Shown here piece after piece: positions 1 through 6,219 of a stretch of 12,121 nt of DNA (position 1 is its first letter; each line of letters opens with the position of its first letter). The notes below the pieces were generated by a model that saw only the letters and a program-made list of their open reading frames with translations, ran no database searches and was not told where the DNA came from. This DNA is from an uncultured Caryophanales bacterium (lineage in GTDB: Bacteria; Bacillota_I; Bacilli_A; RF39; UBA660). The stretch is from assembly GCA_947302515.1 (NCBI GenBank), contig CAMYVT010000030.1, positions 1-12,121 of the forward strand. The letters are read 5' to 3'. The translations under genes and the position numbers were made by a program.

Positions 1-45
1 TCTCCAAAACCACTGTTGGGAGTTTGATTTTCTCATCCCTTGCCA
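1..45 (+). tRNA. tRNA-Trp (anticodon CCA), 3' part only
   Basis: The window opens inside the anticodon arm of a tRNA. The anticodon loop is 2-8 with CCA at 4-6, the 3' anticodon strand is ACCAC (9-13) and the variable loop is 14-17. The T arm is GGGAG / TTTGATT / TTCTC (18-34), the 3' acceptor strand is ATCCCTT (35-41), followed by discriminator G42 and an encoded CCA (43-45). The block resembles bacterial tRNA-Trp, with the same anticodon loop, variable-loop TGTT and GGGAG T stem as I recall for E. coli. The 5' half lies outside the window. The T loop has T at position 56, where C is nearly universal. Anticodon CCA reads UGG only, which agrees with TGA being a stop here. Confidence 0.9.
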
Positions 46-58
46 TTAAGTAAATTAA

Positions 59-87
59 AACACCAACTTAGTTGTTAGTGTTTTTTT
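59..87. terminator. Intrinsic terminator shared by tRNA-Trp (+) and the 92-577 gene (-)
   Basis: Arms 59-67 and 74-82 enclose a six-base loop. A T run (81-87) follows on the plus strand, ending the tRNA transcript. Read on the minus strand, the single plus-strand mismatch becomes a G-U pair, and the hairpin lies directly after the stop at 92-94, so it probably serves both converging transcripts. Confidence 0.7.
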
Positions 88-91
88 AATA

Positions 92-577
92 TTAATCATT
101 TGGTTGATTTATTTTATAATTTTTTTCTTGGCACATTTTAATAAAGGCAGGCTCCCATGCTGGATAATTAAAAGATGGATTATCTCCTGTATCGCCATAG
201 TTTGCCTTTCTCATATTTACTTCATCCAATAAATATTGATTATATTCTTCATATATACTATTGTCTATTGATAATCCGTTTCCAAAACCCATGTATATAT
301 AAGTATATTTTTCATTTTTTTTCTTAGATGAGTTTTTCCACATATCCATCCATAAAGGGAATTTTTTAGAATATTTCTCTAATGTTATTTCAGTATTGTC
401 ATCTAAATACATCCAACCAGAAACACGATATGGATAAAAAACATCATTAATTCTTACTATAAAATAAGAGCCATCCTCATCTCCCATTCTTCCCGGATTA
501 GTTATAAACATTACATCTTTTTCATCAATTTTTTCAAAGTCTTCTTTTACTATTTTGCTATAATTTATAGCTTTCAT
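92..577 (-). CDS. Hypothetical protein, 161 aa
   Basis: I do not recognise this protein. It is soluble, with no signal peptide or membrane segment, rich in Tyr, Asn and Trp, and mixed in charge. It has a GDEDGSYF stretch near residue 32, a GFGNGLSID stretch near residue 97, and a Pro/aromatic-rich C-terminal part (FNYPAWEP). The start is well supported: AAGGAG lies about seven bases before the ATG. It is a single-gene unit, with a probable extended -10 promoter at 718-726, a roughly 135-base leader, and the shared hairpin at 59-87 downstream. Nothing in the neighbourhood indicates its role. Confidence 0.8.
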   Translation of the reverse strand: MKAINYSKIVKEDFEKIDEKDVMFITNPGRMGDEDGSYFIVRINDVFYPYRVSGWMYLDDNTEITLEKYSKKFPLWMDMWKNSSKKKNEKYTYIYMGFGNGLSIDNSIYEEYNQYLLDEVNMRKANYGDTGDNPSFNYPAWEPAFIKMCQEKNYKINQPND

Positions 578-717
578 TATTTATCTCCTTTTCTATTTTT
601 CAGTTTATATGCTTATATTATGACTATGTGTTAATGATGATACATCATCGAATAATTTTATTATTATATTATTAGATAAGTCATTTATATACACATATAT
701 TACCACTCGTAGGTATT

Positions 718-726
718 ATTATATCA
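718..726 (-). promoter_or_regulatory. Extended -10 promoter (TGATATAAT) for the 92-577 gene
   Basis: The minus strand reads TGATATAAT, a full extended -10 with no recognisable -35, just downstream of the terminator at 732-759. Transcription would leave an approximately 135-base AT-rich leader before the ATG at 577. That leader contains a 14-base near-palindrome, GATGAT-AC-ATCATC, at 636-649. I recognise no known riboswitch in it. Confidence 0.55.
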
Positions 727-731
727 TATTT

Positions 732-759
732 AAAAGACCACCTGATAGGTAGTCTTTTT
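732..759 (-). terminator. Intrinsic terminator after the XRE regulator gene
   Basis: Arms 732-743 and 747-758 surround a three-base loop and pair fully on the minus strand with one G-U, followed by a TTTT-rich tract. It begins directly after the stop at 761-763. The core GACTACCT/AGGTGGTC resembles the terminator at 3933-3961. Confidence 0.8.
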
Positions 760-760
760 A

Positions 761-1351
761 TTATTCTTCATATGGTTTTGGTTCACTTCTTGTACAAGTA
801 CCATCATTATATTTTACAAAAGCATCTATTTTATCTAATGCTTGGTATGCATCTTCATAATTATTTGCTTCTGTAATATTTATTAAATATCCATCTCCAC
901 CTGCTTCTTTTATTTCTCCTGTTGTTTCATAATAGACAAATTCATATCCATATGTTTCTTCATGTAGAGTACATTCTATTGAAATATCCATTAATCTTCC
1001 AGAATTATGTTCATGAATATTTTTAAATACTATTCTTAATGTAATTAATAGGATTGGTACAACTATTATTAATATAACTATTACTTTAATTAATTTTAAA
1101 ATTATACCAGCAAGTTTTTCTGTATTAGATGTTTTTTCTACTAATACATCTTTAATATCATTATCAGTAAGTTCATCTAAACTAACGTTAAATATTTTAG
1201 ATAACTCTTTTGATTGCTTTAAATCAGGTGATGTTTCTCCTAATTCCCATTTAGAAATAGTTTGTCTAGCTACCCCTACTTTTTCAGCTAATTCTTCCTG
1301 AGAAAGACCATTTTTCTTTCTTAATTTCATTATCTTTTTTCCAATTTCCAT
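761..1351 (-). CDS. XRE-family HTH regulator with C-terminal membrane segment
   Basis: Residues 1-62 form a Cro/cI-type helix-turn-helix (motifs LRKKNGLSQEELAEKVGV and RQTISKWELGETSPD), a DNA-binding repressor-type domain. A strongly hydrophobic segment at about 81-109 follows, then a roughly 85-residue polar domain (110-196) with two Cys (127 and 186) and many acidic residues. The likely topology is a cytoplasmic HTH with the C-terminal domain across the membrane. The start at 1351 is preferred over one eight codons upstream because AAGGG lies six bases before it. An 89-base gap without a clear terminator separates it from the acyltransferase gene upstream, so co-transcription is possible. 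The HTH call is secure; the ligand and target genes are unknown. Confidence 0.9.
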   Translation of the reverse strand: MEIGKKIMKLRKKNGLSQEELAEKVGVARQTISKWELGETSPDLKQSKELSKIFNVSLDELTDNDIKDVLVEKTSNTEKLAGIILKLIKVIVILIIVVPILLITLRIVFKNIHEHNSGRLMDISIECTLHEETYGYEFVYYETTGEIKEAGGDGYLINITEANNYEDAYQALDKIDAFVKYNDGTCTRSEPKPYEE

Positions 1352-1440
1352 AATCATCCCTTCTTTCAAATACAATCATATGATAATTGAAATATATATT
1401 CTACCAATTTTTGCTGGAATATACGCCCGTTTTATTAACA

Positions 1441-2433
1441 TTATTCTATTATTTTATTTAATAATTTAATTTTCTTTATTATTAATACTGATATAACACT
1501 ACATATTAATATCATTATAAAGAATGATGGTATACCTATTAAAGCATTTATTCCTTGATAGTTAAATAATTTTATTGTTATATCTAAGAATATTCCATGA
1601 ATTAAGTATACTCCTAAAGATACATTAGATAATACTTCTATTATTTTTGGAATAGTATCTTTTGTATAATTAGATACTACTAAGATAAAGAATGATACTG
1701 AAGATAGTATTATGAATGGTGTTCTATAAGCGAAGAATAAATTATAAAACATATTATATTTATGTGAATAACTATAATTTAAATACATACTTGTTAGAAT
1801 ACATACTATTATTAGTAATATCCATAGTATATTATATTTTTTTAAATTATTATTCTTAATAAAATCATATAAGTATTTTCCTACTATAAAGAAACCTATA
1901 TAACTAAATATAGTAAATATACCTGCAATAGTTGAATTTACTATACTTAGTGATGAAAAGATAAACCAAATAAATAATAATATATATTTTATTACATTAT
2001 TACTTTTATCTAATATTAACTTTAATAGTGGTTGTATTGCATATAATACTAGTATTGTATATAAATACCATAGGTGGGCTCTATATGGGTTTAATAATAG
2101 ATTTTCTAGATGATCATAGGTAATTCCTAAATATAACCATTCCCATATTAGATATATAATATCCCATACTATTATTAAGATAATAAATTTAATTAATCTT
2201 TTAAAATACTTAGTTTTATTAAAACTTCTATCTAATAGTAATGCTCCACTTATCATTAAGAATATAGGTACACTTATTCTAGATATAGTATTAAATCCTA
2301 AAGATACAATAAATGATCCATTACCTATAAATCCATAACTTCTTGAATATACATTAGAAACATGTACTATTATTACCATGCACATAGCAACTACTCTTAG
2401 AATATCAAATGAAAATTCTCTTGTTTTAGACAT
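1441..2433 (-). CDS. Acyltransferase-3 family membrane protein
   Basis: This is a multi-pass membrane enzyme of the acyltransferase-3 (OafA-like, PF01757) family. Members transfer acetyl or other short acyl groups from a cytoplasmic donor onto cell-surface sugars or peptidoglycan. The N-terminal hallmark FDILRVVAMCMVIIVHVS carries the family's conserved Arg and His, and RISVPIFLMISGALLL is the second typical block. About ten hydrophobic helices fill the 330 residues, close to the core family length, with no extra extracellular SGNH domain. The ATG at 2433 is chosen; a TTG seven codons upstream would overlap the preceding gene and lacks a good ribosome site. It starts 11 bases after the stop of the small anchored protein, so the two are probably co-translated. 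The acceptor cannot be read from sequence. Confidence 0.88.
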   Translation of the reverse strand: MSKTREFSFDILRVVAMCMVIIVHVSNVYSRSYGFIGNGSFIVSLGFNTISRISVPIFLMISGALLLDRSFNKTKYFKRLIKFIILIIVWDIIYLIWEWLYLGITYDHLENLLLNPYRAHLWYLYTILVLYAIQPLLKLILDKSNNVIKYILLFIWFIFSSLSIVNSTIAGIFTIFSYIGFFIVGKYLYDFIKNNNLKKYNILWILLIIVCILTSMYLNYSYSHKYNMFYNLFFAYRTPFIILSSVSFFILVVSNYTKDTIPKIIEVLSNVSLGVYLIHGIFLDITIKLFNYQGINALIGIPSFFIMILICSVISVLIIKKIKLLNKIIE

Positions 2434-2444
2434 ATTACTATTAC

Positions 2445-2855
2445 CTACTTCCAAATATTTTTAAATTCTTCAAATGTATATACTTGACCATCTTTTAGAT
2501 ATTTAACATATGAAGTAGCACTATTCTTTTTAGCTTTTTTAAATATATCTTTTTTCTTTTTTAATTTATCTTTCTTTATTACTTTTTCTTCCCAATTAAC
2601 ACTATCATATCCACTTAGAGTACTTACTGTATTTATATAATTATATTTATATTTTGTTTTTTTGTTTTTCTTTACTACTTTCTTTTCATATAGATAAGTA
2701 GTATGTACTATTTCTCCTGTTTCTCCTTTAAATACCGCTATATAGTCATTTGGAATAGTATTATCTATATTATTATTTTTATTTACTAATATAATCATAC
2801 TAATAGTTGATAATATAACTACAATAATTGCTATTATAACAATACTTCTTTTCAT
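2445..2855 (-). CDS. Small membrane-anchored, lysine-rich protein
   Basis: The protein has 136 residues. Residues 4-25 are a hydrophobic anchor or uncleaved signal (IVIIAIIVVILSTISMIILV) preceded by MKRS. The rest is extracellular if the usual topology holds: very rich in Lys (clusters around 58-68 and 90-110) with many Tyr. No lipobox Cys is present. I do not recognise the family. The start has AAGGTG just upstream. A weak extended -10-like TGATAATAT lies at 2877-2885, between this gene and the terminator of the methyltransferase gene. It sits 11 bases ahead of the acyltransferase gene, suggesting a shared envelope-related task, which is inference from position only. Confidence 0.75.
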   Translation of the reverse strand: MKRSIVIIAIIVVILSTISMIILVNKNNNIDNTIPNDYIAVFKGETGEIVHTTYLYEKKVVKKNKKTKYKYNYINTVSTLSGYDSVNWEEKVIKKDKLKKKKDIFKKAKKNSATSYVKYLKDGQVYTFEEFKNIWK

Positions 2856-2896
2856 AAAACACCTTCTTACTATTAAATATTATCATAATGTAATAT

Positions 2897-2925
2897 AAAA
2901 AGGAAATGTATTTACATTTCCTTTT
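2897..2925 (-). terminator. Intrinsic terminator after the methyltransferase gene
   Basis: A perfect 12-bp stem (2898-2909 with 2914-2925) with an ATTT loop lies nine bases after the stop at 2934-2936. On the minus strand the stem ends in CCTTTTT followed by ATATTA. Confidence 0.75.
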
Positions 2926-2933
2926 ATAAAAGA

Positions 2934-3707
2934 TTATTTCTTTCTAGCAATTATTCCATAGTATCTTCTTATTAATCTTATTCTTCCATCATAAGTGTTT
3001 TCTTTTATGTATTTTTCTAATAATTCATCATCAATATCAGGAGCATAATAATCTTTATTATCACCAAACTCTTCACTGAAATCATCTATTATTGGTACTT
3101 TCTTTAAAAATTCTTTGAATAAAAATTTATTTTTAAAATATTCTCTTTTGTGTATTGGAACTAATTCTACATCTTTAAAATCTGCTGATAATACATTTTC
3201 ATAGTCTATTAAACTTATTGGTTTTTCATAAGGATAACCTTGTCCTCTTCCAAATAATAGTTTTAGGCTCCAACAATCATCCTTGTCTACTCCTCTTAAT
3301 AATAAGTATCCTCCTGGTTTTAAAGCTTTATAAATCTGCTTTGGATCTGTTACTGTATTTCTTGCAACTACTACATCATAATAACCATCTTCTACATCCA
3401 TATTTAGATTGTCCATTAATCTGAATGATATGTTTTTTCTTCCACTTTTTTCTAAATTCTTATTTGCAGTTTTTATCATTTCTTTTGAAAAATCAGTTCC
3501 TAAGATTTCAGAACACTCTGGAAAAGAACTTAATACTTTTTCTCCTCCACCTGTTCCTAAATCTAATACTTTTGAATTCTTATTAGTTATTTTTTTTAAT
3601 AAATCATATAGATCCCAATTTGTTAATGATTCTGTTTCTATTTCAAAACTGCTGAAATCCCAATCTTTTATTTCTTCATAATAATTTAACTCATTTTCTT
3701 GTTTCAT
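2934..3707 (-). CDS. Class I SAM-dependent methyltransferase
   Basis: This is a Rossmann-fold methyltransferase of 257 residues. Motif I is VLDLGTGGGE (about 47-56, the SAM-binding glycine loop). The acidic ribose-binding position follows in LGTDFS (about 69-74), then RLMDNLN, DVVVARNT, and ALKPGGYLLLRG (motif post-III). The remaining third (about 150-257) is a substrate-specific part with paired aromatic and charged residues and no recognised domain. It belongs to the broad Methyltransf_11/25 group, whose substrates range from small molecules to RNA, so the target is unassigned. The start has AGAGG eight bases upstream. It is a single-gene unit with its own strong promoter, a structured 190-base leader (3708-3899) and a downstream terminator. 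Such a leader on a lone methyltransferase suggests expression controlled by attenuation. Confidence 0.88.
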   Translation of the reverse strand: MKQENELNYYEEIKDWDFSSFEIETESLTNWDLYDLLKKITNKNSKVLDLGTGGGEKVLSSFPECSEILGTDFSKEMIKTANKNLEKSGRKNISFRLMDNLNMDVEDGYYDVVVARNTVTDPKQIYKALKPGGYLLLRGVDKDDCWSLKLLFGRGQGYPYEKPISLIDYENVLSADFKDVELVPIHKREYFKNKFLFKEFLKKVPIIDDFSEEFGDNKDYYAPDIDDELLEKYIKENTYDGRIRLIRRYYGIIARKK

Positions 3708-3899
3708 AATATTACCTCTTTCTTTATATTTATTGTGGTATTAAAAAAGAACCTCCTTTCATGAACAACAAAAATCTACCACAAAATTCTTGTGCTTATA
3801 TTTTGTCATTCATGATGAGATTCTAAGGTTCTTATCATTATTAACCCCACAAATATGTGTCACGGTAATAAAACGCGAATAACTAATTGATTTATTACG
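3708..3899 (-). promoter_or_regulatory. Structured 5' leader of the methyltransferase gene
   Basis: From the predicted start of transcription near 3899, the leader first forms a 10-bp stem (3891-3900 with 3862-3872, one bulged C). It then passes a short CACA/TGTG hairpin and the large terminator-like hairpin at 3743-3833. Two mini-ORFs overlap within it: 3806-3838 (MIRTLESHHE) and 3759-3809 (MTKYKHKNFVVDFCCS), joined by an ATGA stop/start overlap. Only the first has a plausible ribosome site (GGGG six bases before its ATG). I do not recognise any known riboswitch consensus or T-box sequence here. Attenuation by translation of the leader or by an unknown ligand is an inference. Confidence 0.55.
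3743..3833 (-). terminator. Long leader hairpin ending in U6: probable attenuator of the methyltransferase gene
   Basis: On the minus strand an 8-bp perfect stem (3826-3833 with 3747-3754) closes a structure containing a 12-bp stem (3803-3814 with 3760-3771, two G-U) and a 5-bp hairpin (3780-3784 with 3790-3794). Six Ts follow the closing stem. The ATG at 3707 is 36 bases further on, so this is a terminator inside the leader. Confidence 0.65.
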
Positions 3900-3905
3900 T
3901 TTCTT

Positions 3906-3934
3906 ATTATACCATTTTTTCTACAAATAGTCAA
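3906..3934 (-). promoter_or_regulatory. Sigma-A promoter of the methyltransferase gene
   Basis: On the minus strand this reads TTGACT (3929-3934), a 17-base spacer, then TATAAT (3906-3911). The -35 overlaps the U-tract of the terminator at 3933-3961, so the two signals share bases. Confidence 0.88.
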
Positions 3935-3961
3935 AAAGACTACTAATTAGGTAGTCTTTTT
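3933..3961 (-). terminator. Intrinsic terminator after the 3943-4410 gene
   Basis: Perfect 11-bp arms (3933-3943 and 3951-3961) with a seven-base loop form a minus-strand hairpin followed by five Ts. The stop codon at 3943-3945 lies within it. Confidence 0.85.
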
Positions 3962-4410
3962 ACTTTTTGTTTTTCTTTTTGATAAATTGTTTTTACAAAT
4001 CCTTCTAGTGAATGATCAAATAAATAATCTTCTGCATCTATATAATTAATTACTTCATCCACTTGTATTAAAAAATCATATTCTAATCTTCTTGTTTTTA
4101 TAGCATATTCTTCTTCATTAACAAGATATCTAAAATTTAAATATTCCCAGTATTGTCCTACTCCAACACTTTCTTCTAATATTTCTTCTGGGATATCATA
4201 AGTGCAAATACATCTTCCTTCTACTGTACTCATAAAACATATAGCATCTTTATTTTTAAAAAAATGAAGATACTTTTCATTTTCTTTATAATCATGGGTA
4301 TTAATATCTTTATCTTTATATTTTGAACCATAGTTTCCTACATGATTAAAGTTATTATCTTGTAATATTTGTTCTACTTCTTCTTTATCACATATTCTAT
4401 ATACTATCAT
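3943..4410 (-). CDS. Hypothetical protein, 155 aa (weak ADP-ribosyltransferase-like look)
   Basis: I cannot assign a family with confidence. The N-terminus MIVYRICDKEEVEQILQDN, a Tyr-Arg strand followed by a helix, and a later EYAIKTRRLEYDFLIQVDEV segment recall the strand pattern of small ART-fold proteins (RES, DarT, RNA 2'-phosphotransferase types). No complete catalytic triad can be named from sequence alone. It is soluble with no signal peptide. GGAAG lies seven bases before the ATG, overlapping the end of the upstream gene, whose stop is one base away, so the two are translationally coupled. A terminator overlaps its stop codon. Confidence 0.8.
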   Translation of the reverse strand: MIVYRICDKEEVEQILQDNNFNHVGNYGSKYKDKDINTHDYKENEKYLHFFKNKDAICFMSTVEGRCICTYDIPEEILEESVGVGQYWEYLNFRYLVNEEEYAIKTRRLEYDFLIQVDEVINYIDAEDYLFDHSLEGFVKTIYQKEKQKVKRLPN

Positions 4411-4411
4411 T

Positions 4412-4858
4412 TTATCTTCCAGTAATATATTTTATTTTTTGTCTTTCTTTATTATCAACAACCATATCTTCTGTTAGCTCTAAAATACTATCTTCAAATG
4501 GTTGATACTTTTCAACTACACTTTCTGATATTAATACATTCTTTTTCTCTTTAGCTGCTTTGGCATCTTCTAAACTATCATATAAATAGAAAGATGTTGT
4601 CTCATAATCTTTACTCGAATGAAGTCTTGGTGTTCTCTTTTCTAAATTAATACCATCTGTATATACTACATATGGAAAGCATATTTTATAATTAACACTA
4701 TAAGTTCCATCTTCTAAATACTTTCTATGTTCTTCTAATACATAAGCTTTTGATACAATATAACATTCATCTATAAAGAATTCTTCTCCTCTTTTATTTG
4801 TTCTACGTGCTTTAATTGGAAGTAATGCATACTTCACTGGATATTTTACTTCTAACAT
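4412..4858 (-). CDS. Hypothetical protein, 148 aa, coupled to the 3943-4410 gene
   Basis: I do not recognise this protein. It looks like a soluble, beta-rich fold: alternating strands through residues 1-80 (VKYPVKYALLPIKARR, DECYIVSKAYVLEE), then YLYDSLEDAKAAKEKK, a helix common in small proteins that process an input text of charged residues, and an acidic C-terminal stretch. A perfect AGGAGGT lies about nine bases before the ATG, and a good sigma-A promoter is at 4909-4937. It is the first gene of a two-gene operon with a one-base gap to the next. The pair arrangement is compatible with a toxin-antitoxin-like or substrate-adaptor unit, but nothing in the sequence proves either. Confidence 0.78.
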   Translation of the reverse strand: MLEVKYPVKYALLPIKARRTNKRGEEFFIDECYIVSKAYVLEEHRKYLEDGTYSVNYKICFPYVVYTDGINLEKRTPRLHSSKDYETTSFYLYDSLEDAKAAKEKKNVLISESVVEKYQPFEDSILELTEDMVVDNKERQKIKYITGR

Positions 4859-4908
4859 TTAACCTACCTCCTATAAGTTCTTAACAAAATGATAATAACA
4901 TTGCTTTT

Positions 4909-4937
4909 ATTATATACTAAAATGAAATATAATGCAA
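4909..4937 (-). promoter_or_regulatory. Sigma-A promoter of the 4858-3943 operon
   Basis: On the minus strand this reads TTGCAT (4932-4937), a 17-base spacer, then TATAAT (4909-4914). It gives a leader of about 45 bases before the ATG at 4858. Confidence 0.8.
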
Positions 4938-4990
4938 AAGACTTATATTCTATCTTTATATTCTTTTTTATTTGTATAAAATATAATTTC

Positions 4991-5019
4991 TATACATTAT
5001 TAGTATCATATTATATACT
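4991..5019 (+). promoter_or_regulatory. Candidate promoter of the DUF308 gene
   Basis: TATACA (4991-4996), a 17-base spacer and TATACT (5014-5019) form a moderate sigma-A match. The start of transcription would be close to the GAAAGGAG ribosome site, giving a very short leader. A TATAAT at 4982-4987 without a good -35 is an alternative. Confidence 0.4.
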
Positions 5020-5042
5020 ATTATTAGAAAGGAGTATCTATC

Positions 5043-5621
5043 ATGAAAGAAAGATTTTATGAAACTATTGAATCTATCATAATCTCTTCACTTATAGCTT
5101 TTATTGTTGGTTTAATAATGATCATCTTTCCACAATTATCAATTGAAACTTTTGGAATAGTTGTTGCTGTATGTATTATTCTATTTGGAATTAGTTTTAT
5201 ATATTTAGATATTAAAACTATTAGTTATTATTTTCCATTTGAAGGTTTTATTACTGGAACTTTATCTATACTATTAGGTGTTTATCTTCTATGTAAGCCC
5301 AGTGTAGTACCAGTAATGCTTACTATAGTAATTGGTATATGGATGATTATTACAAGTATTAATTATATTAAGATGGCATTAAAGCTTAGTAGAACTAAAC
5401 TTCCATGGATTCAAATATTAATATTAGGAATACTAGATTTAATAGTAGGTTTTATTGTAATATTAAATCCATTTGAAGCAACAGTTTCTCTTACTTTATT
5501 TGTAGGAATTATGCTTATTATTCATTCAATTATTACTATAATTGATGTATTGATAATTAGAAGAGATGTAAAAGAAATTAGTCTGATACTTGATAAAAAA
5601 CTTAAAGAAATTACTAAGTAA
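5043..5621 (+). CDS. HdeD/DUF308-family integral membrane protein
   Basis: The 192-residue protein has six hydrophobic segments at about 10-30, 36-56, 66-84, 88-108, 122-141 and 147-170. They form three repeated helix pairs, each with small-residue and Pro landmarks (IIFP, LCKPS, ILNPF), as in the DUF308 (HdeD) fold. HdeD itself is linked to acid stress in enterobacteria; the function of the Firmicute members is largely unknown. The C-terminus is a short charged cytoplasmic tail. AAAGGAG lies nine bases before the ATG. It is a single-gene unit closed by the terminator at 5621-5649 and is divergent from the 4858-3943 operon. Confidence 0.87.
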   Translation: MKERFYETIESIIISSLIAFIVGLIMIIFPQLSIETFGIVVAVCIILFGISFIYLDIKTISYYFPFEGFITGTLSILLGVYLLCKPSVVPVMLTIVIGIWMIITSINYIKMALKLSRTKLPWIQILILGILDLIVGFIVILNPFEATVSLTLFVGIMLIIHSIITIIDVLIIRRDVKEISLILDKKLKEITK

Positions 5622-5649
5622 AAAAGAAGCAATATTGCTTCTTTTTTTT
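5621..5649 (+). terminator. Intrinsic terminator after the DUF308 gene
   Basis: Ten-base perfect arms (5621-5630 and 5637-5646) with an AATATT loop and an eight-T tail, starting at the last base of the stop codon. Its 3' arm contains the -35 of the next promoter. Confidence 0.9.
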
Positions 5650-5664
5650 AGAAAATGATATAAT
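5635..5664 (+). promoter_or_regulatory. Promoter of the macrodomain-CYTH operon
   Basis: TTGCTT (5635-5640) lies within the terminator hairpin, followed by an 18-base spacer and TATAAT (5659-5664) in an extended -10 context (TGA-TATAAT). The transcript would start around 5671, at the AGGAGA ribosome site, so the leader is about 12 bases. Confidence 0.7.
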
Positions 5665-5682
5665 TATTATAGGAGAGATTAT

Positions 5683-6219
5683 ATGGGAATAAAATATATA
5701 CATGATTCATGTGTTACTCAAAATGTTGATGCTATTGTTAATGCTGCTAATAAAAATTTAGTTGCTGGTAGTGGTATATGTGGGGCTATATTTAGTATGG
5801 CTGGATATGATGAATTAACTAATGCTTGTAATAAGATTACTACTCCATTAAAAGATGGAGAGGCTGTTATTACTCCATCTTTTAATATTAATAATACTAA
5901 ATATATTATTCATGCTGTAGGTCCTAATTTTTCTATTACACCTAATGCTTTTGATATATTAAGAGATGCTTACTATAATTCATTAGATTTATTAAGAAAT
6001 AATAACTTACATAGTATTGCTTTCCCTCTTATTAGTTCTGGAATATATGGGGGTAATTTAGAATATCCTGCTAAAGTATCTGCTAAAGAATGTTTAAATG
6101 CATATAAACTTTTTACTAGTAAGTATCCTGATTACTTAATTGATGTTACTTTATGTTGTTATTCTGAAAAAGAATATTTAGAGGTTAATAGTATATGGGA
6201 GGAATATAATGGAAACTGA
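5683..6219 (+). CDS. Macrodomain protein (probable ADP-ribose-binding hydrolase)
   Basis: This 178-residue single macrodomain is of the MacroD/YmdB-like type. The family binds ADP-ribose and often removes it from proteins, nucleic acids or O-acetyl-ADP-ribose. Diagnostic blocks are DAIVNAAN (16-23; the Asn-Ala-Ala-Asn of the binding site), AGSGICGAI (28-36; the glycine loop), GEAVITP (59-65), YIIHAVGP (74-81) and SIAFPLISSGIYG (111-123; the phosphate loop). Thus all main ligand-contact motifs are intact. AGGAGA is seven bases before the ATG. Its end overlaps the CYTH gene by 11 bases, so the two products are made together. A cellular target cannot be read here. The family call is secure; the reaction is inferred. 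Confidence 0.93.
   Translation: MGIKYIHDSCVTQNVDAIVNAANKNLVAGSGICGAIFSMAGYDELTNACNKITTPLKDGEAVITPSFNINNTKYIIHAVGPNFSITPNAFDILRDAYYNSLDLLRNNNLHSIAFPLISSGIYGGNLEYPAKVSAKECLNAYKLFTSKYPDYLIDVTLCCYSEKEYLEVNSIWEEYNGN

Noticed and set aside
1..46. Minus-strand reading frame MARDEKIKLPTVVLE running off the left edge, and the higher GC there as a sign of transfer
   Set aside because: The stretch is the antisense of the tRNA-Trp gene, which explains both the open frame and the higher GC. No ribosome site precedes the ATG.
3218..3681. Two plus-strand open frames across the methyltransferase gene
   Set aside because: Both lie antisense to a clear methyltransferase gene, lack ribosome sites and show low-complexity Leu/Ser/Phe-rich composition typical of antisense reading.
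3752..3759. Perfect Shine-Dalgarno AAAGGAGG on the minus strand inside the leader
   Set aside because: No start codon lies at a usable distance; it is part of the terminator's 3' side.
3708..3899. T-box or yybP-like riboswitch before the methyltransferase gene
   Set aside because: The conserved T-box antiterminator sequence is absent, and so are the GGGAGTAG and CGTCATTACG blocks that mark the yybP-ykoY class at 8328-8415.
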